From positions 1-7,872 of the forward strand of contig DASTSE010000432.1 of assembly GCA_035760865.1 (NCBI GenBank): a stretch of DNA of 7,872 nucleotides. Reading direction: 5' to 3'. This document shows positions 1 to 5,713 of the stretch, piece after piece; within the stretch, counting starts at the first letter, position 1; each line of letters starts with the position of its first letter. The notes under the pieces are model-generated. The model made no database searches. It was not told the origin of the DNA and was given only the letters and a program-made list of their open reading frames with translations. A program made the translations under genes and the position numbers. Source of the DNA: Dokdonella_A sp035760865 (lineage in GTDB: Bacteria > Pseudomonadota > Gammaproteobacteria > Xanthomonadales > Rhodanobacteraceae).

Positions 1-950
1 TGTACACGGTCACCAGGGGACTCTACAAGGCGTTCAAGGGCGCGCGCGTGTTCAACACGCTGCTGGACGAGACCATGATCCTGGGTCTTGCGCAGGGCTA
101 CGCCAACATGGGCATGCTGCCGATCCCGGAGATCCAGTACCTCGCGTATTTCCACAACGCCTGCGACCAGATCCGCGGCGAAGCGGCGTCGCTGCAGTTC
201 TTCTCCAACGACCAGTACCGCAATCCGCTGCTGGTGCGGATTGCCTCGCTGGGTTACCAGAAGGGCTTCGGCGGACACTTCCACAACGACAACTCGATCG
301 CCGCGCTGCGCGACATTCCGGGGTTGGTCGTCGGGTGTCCTTCACGCGGCGACGATGCCGCGACGATGCTGCGCACGCTGGCCGCGCTGTGCAAGGTCGA
401 TGGCCGGGTGTGCGTGCTGCTGGAACCGATCGCGCTGTACATGGCGAAAGACCTGTACGAAGCGGGCGACGGCGGCTGGCAGTTCGCGTATCCCGCGCCC
501 GGCCAGGCGATGCCGCTCGGCGAAGGCCGCGTCTATGAAAGCGCTGGCGCGCCCGCGCAACCCGCGACCGCCGGCGCCGGGGCCTGCGACCTCGTGATCT
601 TCACCTACGGCAACGGCGTGCCGATGAGCCTGCGCGCCGCGCGCGAGATCGAGAAAGCGCTCGGCTGGAACGTGCGCACGGTCGACCTGCGCTGGCTCGT
701 GCCGCTCAACGAAGCGTTCATCGGCGAGCAGGCGAAGCATGCGAAGCGCATCCTCGTCGTCGACGAGGGCCGCCACTCGGCCGGCGTCGGCGAAGGCGTG
801 ATCACCGCAATCGTCGAAGCGGGCGAAGGCGCCAAGCCCCTGCGCCGCGTCGTCGGCGCCGACACCTACACGCCGCTCGCGGGCGCCGCGTTCCTCGTCT
901 TGCCTGCAGAGGCGGACATCGTGGCCGCCGCGCGCGAGCTCGCGCAGTAA
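1..950 (+). CDS. Thiamine-diphosphate-dependent 2-oxoacid dehydrogenase E1, beta-type C-terminal part (5' truncated by window edge)
   Basis: The reading frame is already open at base 3 and runs 315 codons to TAA at 948-950. The GTG at 48 is internal and is not a start, because the residues before it (VTRGLYKAFKGARV) continue the family alignment. The visible part resembles the E1-beta half of branched-chain or pyruvate-type 2-oxoacid dehydrogenases, which decarboxylate a 2-oxoacid using ThDP and pass the acyl group to a lipoyl E2. In visible-fragment numbering, residues 1 to about 145 are the pyrimidine-binding transketolase-like domain, with VFNTLLDE (16-23), IPEIQYLAYFHN (41-52), RGEAAS (58-63) and a His-rich GFGGHFHNDNS loop (88-98). 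Residues about 180-195 are an Ala/Pro-rich linker. Residues about 196-310 are the transketolase C-terminal domain (FTYGNGV, VDLRWLVPLN, VVDEGRHSAGVGEG). From memory, close relatives are single-chain alpha/beta fusions of roughly 700 residues, so the alpha half probably lies to the left. The true substrate cannot be told from this half. Confident in the family, not in the substrate. Confidence 0.85.
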   Translation, partial: YTVTRGLYKAFKGARVFNTLLDETMILGLAQGYANMGMLPIPEIQYLAYFHNACDQIRGEAASLQFFSNDQYRNPLLVRIASLGYQKGFGGHFHNDNSIAALRDIPGLVVGCPSRGDDAATMLRTLAALCKVDGRVCVLLEPIALYMAKDLYEAGDGGWQFAYPAPGQAMPLGEGRVYESAGAPAQPATAGAGACDLVIFTYGNGVPMSLRAAREIEKALGWNVRTVDLRWLVPLNEAFIGEQAKHAKRILVVDEGRHSAGVGEGVITAIVEAGEGAKPLRRVVGADTYTPLAGAAFLVLPAEADIVAAARELAQ

Positions 951-1161
951 GGCGTCGAACCCGGGGCGCTGCGACCGCGGCGCCTCCGGCTGTCCAGCCT
1001 CGAGGTCGAAGTGGCCCTGCCCGGGGAAGGCCGCATCTCCTGGCGGCCGCGTCGGCGCCGCCTCGCGTCTGTCGACGTAGCGATGCGTGCGTCGATCTTC
1101 CTGTTCGAGTAGCCGCGCGCACGAATGCCGGGGTTGCGGGGATTCGCTATCATTCCCCGCA
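951..1161. other. Intergenic region between E1 gene and cyclase gene
   Basis: This is 211 bases with no supportable gene. It holds several short inverted repeats. GGCGC/GCGCC sits at 965-969/980-984. A two-part hairpin has an outer arm CCTC/GAGG at 983-986/1002-1005 and an inner arm GGCT/AGCC at 988-991/996-999 with loop GTCC. Two mutually exclusive 6-bp stems follow: GGCCGC/GCGGCC (1029-1034/1043-1048) and GGCGGC/GCCGCC (1042-1047/1057-1062). None is followed by a T-run, so a factor-independent terminator is not clear. The alternative-stem arrangement resembles an attenuator but could be chance in DNA this GC-rich. The promoter for the cyclase gene should lie at the right end. Confidence 0.5.
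1148..1153 (+). promoter_or_regulatory. Possible -10 element (TATCAT) for the cyclase gene
   Basis: TATCAT lies 8 bases before the ATG at 1162, in one of the few AT-containing patches of the spacer. It is close to the sigma-70 -10 consensus. No good -35 is seen at the usual 16-18 base distance (bases 1125-1130 read ATGCCG). If it is used, transcription would start at about 1160-1162, almost at the ATG, giving a leaderless or near-leaderless mRNA. That fits the absence of a Shine-Dalgarno sequence. This is motif reading only. Confidence 0.3.
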
Positions 1162-2070
1162 ATGACCGAGCGCCGCCCCCTCACGATCCTGTTCGCCGAC
1201 GTCTCCGGCAGCACGCGGCTGTTCGAGACGCGCGGCGACGAAGCCGCGCGGCGCATCGTCGCGAATGTGCTGCTCGCGCTCGCCGAGGTGTCGGCGCGCC
1301 ACGGCGGGCGTGTCGTGAAGACGATCGGCGACGAGATCATGTGCACGTTTCCGGGGCCGCTCAACGGGCTGCTCGCGGCGACCGACATGCATCGGCGCAT
1401 CAAGGGCGATCCGGAATTCCAGCGCGACAACCTCGCAATCCGCATCGGCCTGCACCATGGCGAAGCGCTGGTCGAGAACGGTGACGTGTTCGGCGACGCC
1501 GTCAATACCGCGGCGCGAATGGCCGACAAGAGCCTCGCGCGGCGCGACCAGATCGTCGCCACCGCGAGCACCGTCAACGGCGTGACCAATACGACCGGAT
1601 TGCGCGTGCGTCCGCTCGGCAGCGCTTGGGTGCTCGGCAAGCAGGCGCCGATCGAGATCGTCGACGTGATGTGGCAGGAGGATCTCGCGCACGTGACGAC
1701 GGTGCAGCGCGTGATGACGCCGATCGACGCCGCCCCGTCGGATCGGCCGCGCCTGACCCTGCGCTTCAAGAGCCAGGTGTTCGAGATCGACGAGGGAACG
1801 CCGTTTTCGATCGGTCGCGACCCCGCGAGCAGCCTCGTCGTCGAAACCGAGTGGGTGTCCCGCAATCATGCGCTGATCGAATGGAAGCGTGGATACTTCA
1901 TGCTCGCCGACCGCTCGACCAACGGCAGTTGGCTCAAGATCGGCGACGACGACGAGCTGTTCGTGCACCGCGACGAGACGCACCTGCGGCGCAGCGGCAC
2001 GATCAGCCTCGGCCAGGCGCACCAGATCGATGTCGCCGACCTCATCTGGTTCCAGTGCGGCGGCGAATGA
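1162..2070 (+). CDS. Class III adenylate cyclase with C-terminal FHA domain
   Basis: This is a predicted soluble 302-residue enzyme that makes cAMP from ATP, fused to a phosphothreonine-binding module. Residues about 6-170 are the class III cyclase homology domain. The metal-binding aspartates are D13 (FADVSGST) and D57 (KTIGDEIM). The adenine-selecting pair is K53 and D108, and the transition-state residues are N115 and R119 (DVFGDAVNTAARM). The whole canonical set is present, so activity and ATP preference are predicted. Residues about 196-298 are an FHA domain with SIGRD (216-220), SRNHA (233-237) and the NG turn in DRSTNGSW (250-257). No signal peptide or membrane segment is seen, so it should be cytoplasmic. 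The ATG at 1162 is chosen because homology begins right after it. The frame is open upstream to a GTG at 1087, but those 25 residues (Ser/Arg/Cys-rich) look like non-coding translation. There is no Shine-Dalgarno before 1162. The stop is TGA at 2068-2070. The FHA domain suggests control by, or recruitment to, a Ser/Thr-phosphorylated partner, but no kinase is visible here. Confidence 0.92.
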   Translation: MTERRPLTILFADVSGSTRLFETRGDEAARRIVANVLLALAEVSARHGGRVVKTIGDEIMCTFPGPLNGLLAATDMHRRIKGDPEFQRDNLAIRIGLHHGEALVENGDVFGDAVNTAARMADKSLARRDQIVATASTVNGVTNTTGLRVRPLGSAWVLGKQAPIEIVDVMWQEDLAHVTTVQRVMTPIDAAPSDRPRLTLRFKSQVFEIDEGTPFSIGRDPASSLVVETEWVSRNHALIEWKRGYFMLADRSTNGSWLKIGDDDELFVHRDETHLRRSGTISLGQAHQIDVADLIWFQCGGE

Positions 2071-2346
2071 TGCGCCGCGCGTGACGCGGTCGTTACCGCG
2101 TCGCCTCGAAGGCCGGAAGTTCGTCGTGCCCGCGCAAGGCAGGGGAGCCGCTCGACCTCGGTGCCTACGGCGGGCGCGGGCGGGCCTGCGTCGACGCCGT
2201 CGCGAATCCACCGCACCGCGACGCCCGCGCACGCGCGATTGCCCTTTCGCGATCTTCGAGGACGTCGAACCGTAGCCCGTCCCGCCCGCGTGCGTGCTCG
2301 CCCATCGGGCCGGTTCGCCGTTCGCTCGCTGCGTCCGGAGCGCGCC
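2071..2346. other. Convergent intergenic region between cyclase and DUF1501 genes
   Basis: This is 276 bases with no supportable gene on either strand. Open frames crossing it carry Arg/Pro/Ala-rich translations with no recognisable family and continue as antisense shadows of the neighbours. It contains the hairpin at 2081-2104. A second inverted repeat, CGTCGCG/CGCGACG, sits at 2198-2204/2217-2223 with a 12-base loop. Weak short stems lie close to the DUF1501 stop: GCCC/GGGC at 2300-2303/2307-2310 and CGCTC/GAGCG at 2323-2327/2338-2342. No T-rich terminator tail is seen on either strand. Confidence 0.5.
2081..2104 (+). terminator. Strong GC-rich hairpin after the cyclase gene, possible terminator
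   Basis: GACGCGGT (2083-2090) and ACCGCGTC (2095-2102) form a perfect 8-bp stem around a CGTT tetraloop. A T-G wobble and an outer G-C extend it to 10 bp. It begins 10 bases after the cyclase stop codon, in the spacer between convergent genes, which is where a terminator or an mRNA 3'-end-protecting stem would be expected. No T-run follows on either strand, so it is not a textbook intrinsic terminator. It could instead be a protein-binding palindrome. Confidence 0.4.
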
Positions 2347-3762
2347 TCAGGCTGCCTCGAAGCCGTTCTTGAAGATCTGGTCGAACCCCGTCGGCGGCAG
2401 GTCGGCGCCCTGGAAGATCCCGAGCGGCGCGTAGCCGGAATAGCCGGGGAACGTGTAGTAGATGTTCGGGTTGCCCATCCGGCGGATCAGCGCTTCCGAG
2501 ATCACCTGCCTGTAGTCGGTGGTTACGCCGACGTCGTTGCCTTCGTAGAGCTGGTCGCTCGCGAGGCCCGGGAACGTGCCGTAGACGTGGCCGCCGTTGA
2601 CGGAACCGCCGAGCACGGTGATCACGTTGCCGTAGCCGTGGTCGGTACCGCCGTCGGAGTTCTCGAGCACGCGCCGCCCGAACTCGCTGACGACGATCAC
2701 GCTGACGCGCTGCATTAGGTTGCCGCCGGCCGCGCTCGCGAGGTCGGTGTAGAACGCCGACAGTCCCTGCGAAAGACTCTCGACCTGGTTGCCGAACCAG
2801 TCGTAGGTCTGCGACGGGTTGCCCTGGCCGACGTGCGTATCCCAGTTGCCGAGGTCGATCGTGACCGCGCGCAGGCCGAGCCCGAGCTTGATCATCTGCG
2901 CGACGTTGCGCAGCTGGGTGCCGAAGCTGCCGTTGTTCGCGAGCGTGTAGTTGGCGCCGCCGGTCGGCTGGTAGCCATCCGGGTTGTTCGCCGCGTCGTA
3001 GAGGCCGAAGTCGACCGGTCGCAGCAATGCGAGCGAGTCGAGCGTCTCCATCCCGGCGCGTTCGAGCAGCGTCGCATTGCCGTTCCACAGTGCGTTCATG
3101 CGGCTGACGGCGCCGACGATGCCGTGCGCGGAATCGTCTTCCTGCCACGACCAGTGGAACGTGTCGAGGCGGAAGTCCGAGCCGCTGTTCATCGTGATCG
3201 CGTCGCTGCTGCCGAGCAGGCTGTTCGCGGTGATGCTGCCCATCGATGCGGCCGGCAGTGGCACGTTCGCCGGGAGGCCGCCGCTCACGAGGTGGCGGGT
3301 CAACCAGCCGATGCCGGTGCCGCCGCCGCCGAGGCCGAACTCGAGGTTGGATTGCGCCTCGAAATGGCTGCGCACGACCGGGTTCGGCTGCACCTGGCCC
3401 GCGGCGACGACGAACGCCGCGTGACCGGCCTGGTAGAGCGCGTATAGGCCGCTCGCACGCGGATGCAGTGCCCAGGTCGTATTGTTCAGCGCCAGCGCGG
3501 CGCCCGTGCCGCTCAACGGCACGCGCGTGTTCGTGCGCGACGTCTCGTAGTCAGCGCGGTAGGGACTCGATGCGCCCGGCGGCAGCAGGCTCAGGCCGTC
3601 CATCGCGCCGCGCAGGAACACGATCACGAGCGTGTCGTCGGTCGCCGTCGCCGGCAACAGCGGCGGCGGTGCGAAGTAGGCGCGCGCACGGCTGCCGGTT
3701 CCGGCAGCGATCGCGCTGACGCAGCAGCCCTTGAGGAAGTCGCGGCGGTTGAATGCGTTCAT
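2347..3762 (-). CDS. Tat-exported DUF1501 family protein (alkaline-phosphatase-like fold)
   Basis: This 471-residue protein runs from ATG at 3762-3760 to TGA at 2349-2347. The N-terminus is a twin-arginine signal: RRDFLK (6-11), a hydrophobic stretch CCVSAIAAG, and an AxA-like site (ARA, 26-28) before residue 29, so export in folded form is predicted. The body matches DUF1501, a family related to the alkaline phosphatase/sulfatase superfamily. Conserved motifs are FLRGAMDGL (49-57), the GNWDTHVGQ segment (305-313, with D308 and H310), SEFGRR (359-364) and GGTDHGYGN (371-379). The Asp/His residues in these motifs are plausible metal ligands by analogy, but no reaction is established for the family. 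The chain ends in IFKNGFEAA, an odd short tail discussed in the findings. The gene lies 13 bases downstream of DUF1800, and its GAGGGA Shine-Dalgarno overlaps that gene's TGA, so the two are almost certainly co-translated. Confident in family and export; the function is unknown. Confidence 0.93.
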   Translation of the reverse strand: MNAFNRRDFLKGCCVSAIAAGTGSRARAYFAPPPLLPATATDDTLVIVFLRGAMDGLSLLPPGASSPYRADYETSRTNTRVPLSGTGAALALNNTTWALHPRASGLYALYQAGHAAFVVAAGQVQPNPVVRSHFEAQSNLEFGLGGGGTGIGWLTRHLVSGGLPANVPLPAASMGSITANSLLGSSDAITMNSGSDFRLDTFHWSWQEDDSAHGIVGAVSRMNALWNGNATLLERAGMETLDSLALLRPVDFGLYDAANNPDGYQPTGGANYTLANNGSFGTQLRNVAQMIKLGLGLRAVTIDLGNWDTHVGQGNPSQTYDWFGNQVESLSQGLSAFYTDLASAAGGNLMQRVSVIVVSEFGRRVLENSDGGTDHGYGNVITVLGGSVNGGHVYGTFPGLASDQLYEGNDVGVTTDYRQVISEALIRRMGNPNIYYTFPGYSGYAPLGIFQGADLPPTGFDQIFKNGFEAA

Positions 3763-3771
3763 GGCGATCGT

Positions 3772-3777
3772 TCCCTC
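3772..3777 (-). promoter_or_regulatory. Ribosome binding site of DUF1501 overlapping the DUF1800 stop
   Basis: On the minus strand, GAGGGA ends 9 bases before the DUF1501 ATG. It shares its first two bases with the TGA stop of DUF1800 (3778-3776). A ribosome ending DUF1800 would sit directly on the next gene's start signal, which implies translational coupling. It also fixes the ATG at 3762 as the start. Confidence 0.75.
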
Positions 3778-5620
3778 AGCGGCGCAGGAATTCGGGCGAG
3801 CACAGGAGCATGCCGATCGCCACGCGCAGGCGCGCGATCGTGTAGTGCATCGACAACGTGTTCGGCGGATTCAGGTGCCACACGCCGACATGCTGCGGCT
3901 GGCCGTTGCTGGTGGAGTCCGTCACGAGATCGATCGGCGCGGTCGCGGCGGCTTCCTGGCGGAAGAAGTCGAGCACGATGCCGAACGTCGGCTGCGGCCG
4001 GTAGCCGAGGATGCGATCGCACCAGTATCCGATGATGTTCGAGGCGGTGCGGTCGGACGCGTTCGGGAACGCGGACAGCGTCTGCCCCTGGATGTCGACG
4101 AGGAACGGGTAGGCGTTGTTGTAGCTTTCGGTCTGGTGCATCTCGAGCAGGCGCGGCAACAGCTTCAGCGTGAGGCCGAGCGCACCCGTGCTCGACCATG
4201 CCGCGACCGTGTCGGGGTAGCCGTTCGGCGCGGGCCAATAGAACAGACGCTGTCCGGTCGCCTGCAGCCGGCCGATGAGCTCCTCCGTGGGCGTGTAGGT
4301 GGAGCTGTTGTCCGGCACCGGCGTGAAGTCCGCGAGCGTTGCGCGCAGTGCGCTGACGACGCTGCGCGCGGGACTCTTCATCTTGGTGCCCCAGCTCGTC
4401 TTGAATTCGTTCGAGTGCAGGATGAATGCGAGCACCTGGGCGATCTGGTCGGGCGCCTGCCATTGCTGGTGGAACACGTCGGCCGCGGCCTGCACGAGCG
4501 AGTCGGGGACGTAATCGCCGATGAAGCGCCGGCACAGCTTGCCGGCGATGAAGTGCGCGGTGCCCGGGTGCTGCGCGAGCATGTCGAACAAATGGGTGCC
4601 GTCGTTCTGCCCGCCGCCGGCGGAGAAGTTGCGGTGCAGCACGCGCTTGACGCCGGCGTCGTGCAGCGCCTGCACGTATTCGAATGCGCCGGGGCTGGGG
4701 TCGTTGCGGGTCTCCCAGGTGCTCTGCGAAATCGTCCAGCCCGTCAGCACGCGCGCGGCCTCGTAGACGTCGTCGTCGACGTACTGCAGGCGTTGCACCT
4801 TGCCTTCCCAGTCGATGTAGGTCGGCAGGGAAGGGTCGTCGTCCGGATCGTCGACGATGCCCGCGTAGTTCTCCGCGCCGAGCGTGTGCAACTCCATGAG
4901 CTCGCGCGCGTAGTTCTCGTTCGGGTGGCCCGAGTAGCTCGTATAGAGGTCGAGCATGTACATCATCGCGGCCGATTCGCAGGTCGCCTGCAGCATCGTC
5001 CGGAAGTTGCCGAACACGTTCGGGCGGATCGCGTCGCGATCGAACGGCGGGAACAGGGGGCCGCCGTCGTAGTCCCAGCCGAATACGCTGAAATGGTCGT
5101 GCCAGAACGATGCCATCACCTCGTACAGCTGGCGCTGGCTGTAGATCTGGCGGATCAGCGTCGCGCACTCGGTCTCGGCGATCGGCAGCATGCGCAGGAA
5201 ATAGTTGCTGTTGCCGACCGCCTCGCGCGCGGCCCACAGCTGCTCGGGCGTCTTGTCGAGCGTCGTGAATCCGGCGCTCGCCAGGCGTGCGTCGCAGGCG
5301 CCGTCGGCGATCGTCGCGGGGGAGAGCTGGCGGTCGACCCAGGCCTGCCAGCGCGCATCGTCGTCGGCGCCGAGCGCATTGAACGCGAACAGGTCGAGCG
5401 TCGAGTAGCCGCACGTCGCGCGCGTGAGCCAGCGCATGGACGCGGGCGGGAACGAGAGCGAGTCGGGGCTCTCCGGCAGGTCGTCGTCGAGCTGCCCATC
5501 GCGGCCGGGACGGCGCCTGGACAGTCGAGGGTCGGTAGGCGGCGCGACCGTGGCGAAAACGGCTTCGAACAGGCGGCGGCGGGCGGCGCTGAATGCCGCA
5601 CTCGCAGGGGCAGAGGCCAT
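3776..5620 (-). CDS. DUF1800 family protein, partner of the DUF1501 protein
   Basis: This 614-residue protein has family motifs in the expected order. MRWLTRATCGYS (62-73) is the usual N-terminal motif. It is followed by WVDRQLSP (94-101), FWHDHF (172-177), NENYARELMELHTLG (234-248), VYEAARVLTGWT (285-296), LFDMLAQHPGTAHFIAGKL (344-362), the PNGYPD region (465-470) and the closing SPEFLRR (608-614). The ATG at 5620 is chosen because GGGAG (5629-5633) sits 8 bases ahead of it. The frame is open upstream to an ATG at 5677, but that extension has no Shine-Dalgarno at a good distance and no homology that I recognise. No convincing Sec or Tat signal is visible. An RRR at 14-16 is followed only by a short stretch broken by Glu. 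An acidic segment, DDPDDD (257-262), lies between the LHTLG and LTGW motifs. DUF1800 genes are commonly found beside DUF1501 genes, as here. The reaction is unknown; a complex or shared pathway with DUF1501 is an inference. Confidence 0.92.
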   Translation of the reverse strand: MASAPASAAFSAARRRLFEAVFATVAPPTDPRLSRRRPGRDGQLDDDLPESPDSLSFPPASMRWLTRATCGYSTLDLFAFNALGADDDARWQAWVDRQLSPATIADGACDARLASAGFTTLDKTPEQLWAAREAVGNSNYFLRMLPIAETECATLIRQIYSQRQLYEVMASFWHDHFSVFGWDYDGGPLFPPFDRDAIRPNVFGNFRTMLQATCESAAMMYMLDLYTSYSGHPNENYARELMELHTLGAENYAGIVDDPDDDPSLPTYIDWEGKVQRLQYVDDDVYEAARVLTGWTISQSTWETRNDPSPGAFEYVQALHDAGVKRVLHRNFSAGGGQNDGTHLFDMLAQHPGTAHFIAGKLCRRFIGDYVPDSLVQAAADVFHQQWQAPDQIAQVLAFILHSNEFKTSWGTKMKSPARSVVSALRATLADFTPVPDNSSTYTPTEELIGRLQATGQRLFYWPAPNGYPDTVAAWSSTGALGLTLKLLPRLLEMHQTESYNNAYPFLVDIQGQTLSAFPNASDRTASNIIGYWCDRILGYRPQPTFGIVLDFFRQEAAATAPIDLVTDSTSNGQPQHVGVWHLNPPNTLSMHYTIARLRVAIGMLLCSPEFLRR

Positions 5621-5628
5621 GTGACCGA

Positions 5629-5633
5629 CTCCC
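5629..5633 (-). promoter_or_regulatory. Ribosome binding site of the DUF1800 gene
   Basis: GGGAG on the minus strand lies 8 bases before the ATG at 5620. It decides the start in favour of this ATG over in-frame ATGs at 5656 and 5677. Confidence 0.6.
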
Positions 5634-5654
5634 GGAACGCGAATGGAGGGCGGC

Positions 5655-5660
5655 ATTGTC
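5655..5660 (-). promoter_or_regulatory. Possible -10 element (GACAAT) for the DUF1800-DUF1501 pair
   Basis: GACAAT on the minus strand lies 34 bases before the DUF1800 ATG, in the 93-bp gap after murB. No recognisable -35 is found at 16-18 bases. If real, it would give a leader of about 28 bases carrying the GGGAG site. The alternative is read-through from murB. Confidence 0.22.
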
Positions 5661-5692
5661 GCCGGACGCGGTGCCACGGGGTGTGATCGCGC

Positions 5693-5709
5693 ACGCGCTT
5701 CGCGCGCGT
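5693..5709 (-). terminator. Hairpin just after murB, possible weak terminator
   Basis: ACGCGC and GCGCGT pair as a 6-bp stem around a 5-base loop, starting 4 bases after the murB stop codon on the minus strand. There is no T-run behind it. It could partly separate the pyrD-murB unit from the DUF1800-DUF1501 unit, or it could be chance in a CG-alternating stretch. Confidence 0.25.
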
Positions 5710-5713
5710 CGGA

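Noticed and set aside
48..50. GTG at 48 as the start of a short E1-beta gene
   Set aside because: The frame is open to the window edge and the residues before the GTG continue the E1-beta family sequence, so the gene begins to the left of the window.
342..1865. A 507-codon minus-strand open frame covering the E1 3' end, the spacer and most of the cyclase
   Set aside because: It crosses the boundary of two plus-strand genes with intact domains, and its translation has no recognisable domain.
5558..5620. ARRRLFEA near the DUF1800 N-terminus as a Tat signal
   Set aside because: The following stretch is short and broken by a Glu, there is no AxA site at a sensible distance, and the motif departs from S/T-RR-x-F-L-K.
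5671..5676. TGGCAC on the minus strand as a sigma-54 -24 element before DUF1800
   Set aside because: The required -12 TTGC-type element at the fixed distance is absent; the downstream bases are GC-rich without it.
3731..5686. A 651-codon open frame on the plus strand opposite DUF1800
   Set aside because: Its translation is Arg/Val/Ala/Glu-rich low-complexity sequence with no known motif, and it exactly opposes a gene with full family motifs. It is an antisense shadow of high GC third positions.
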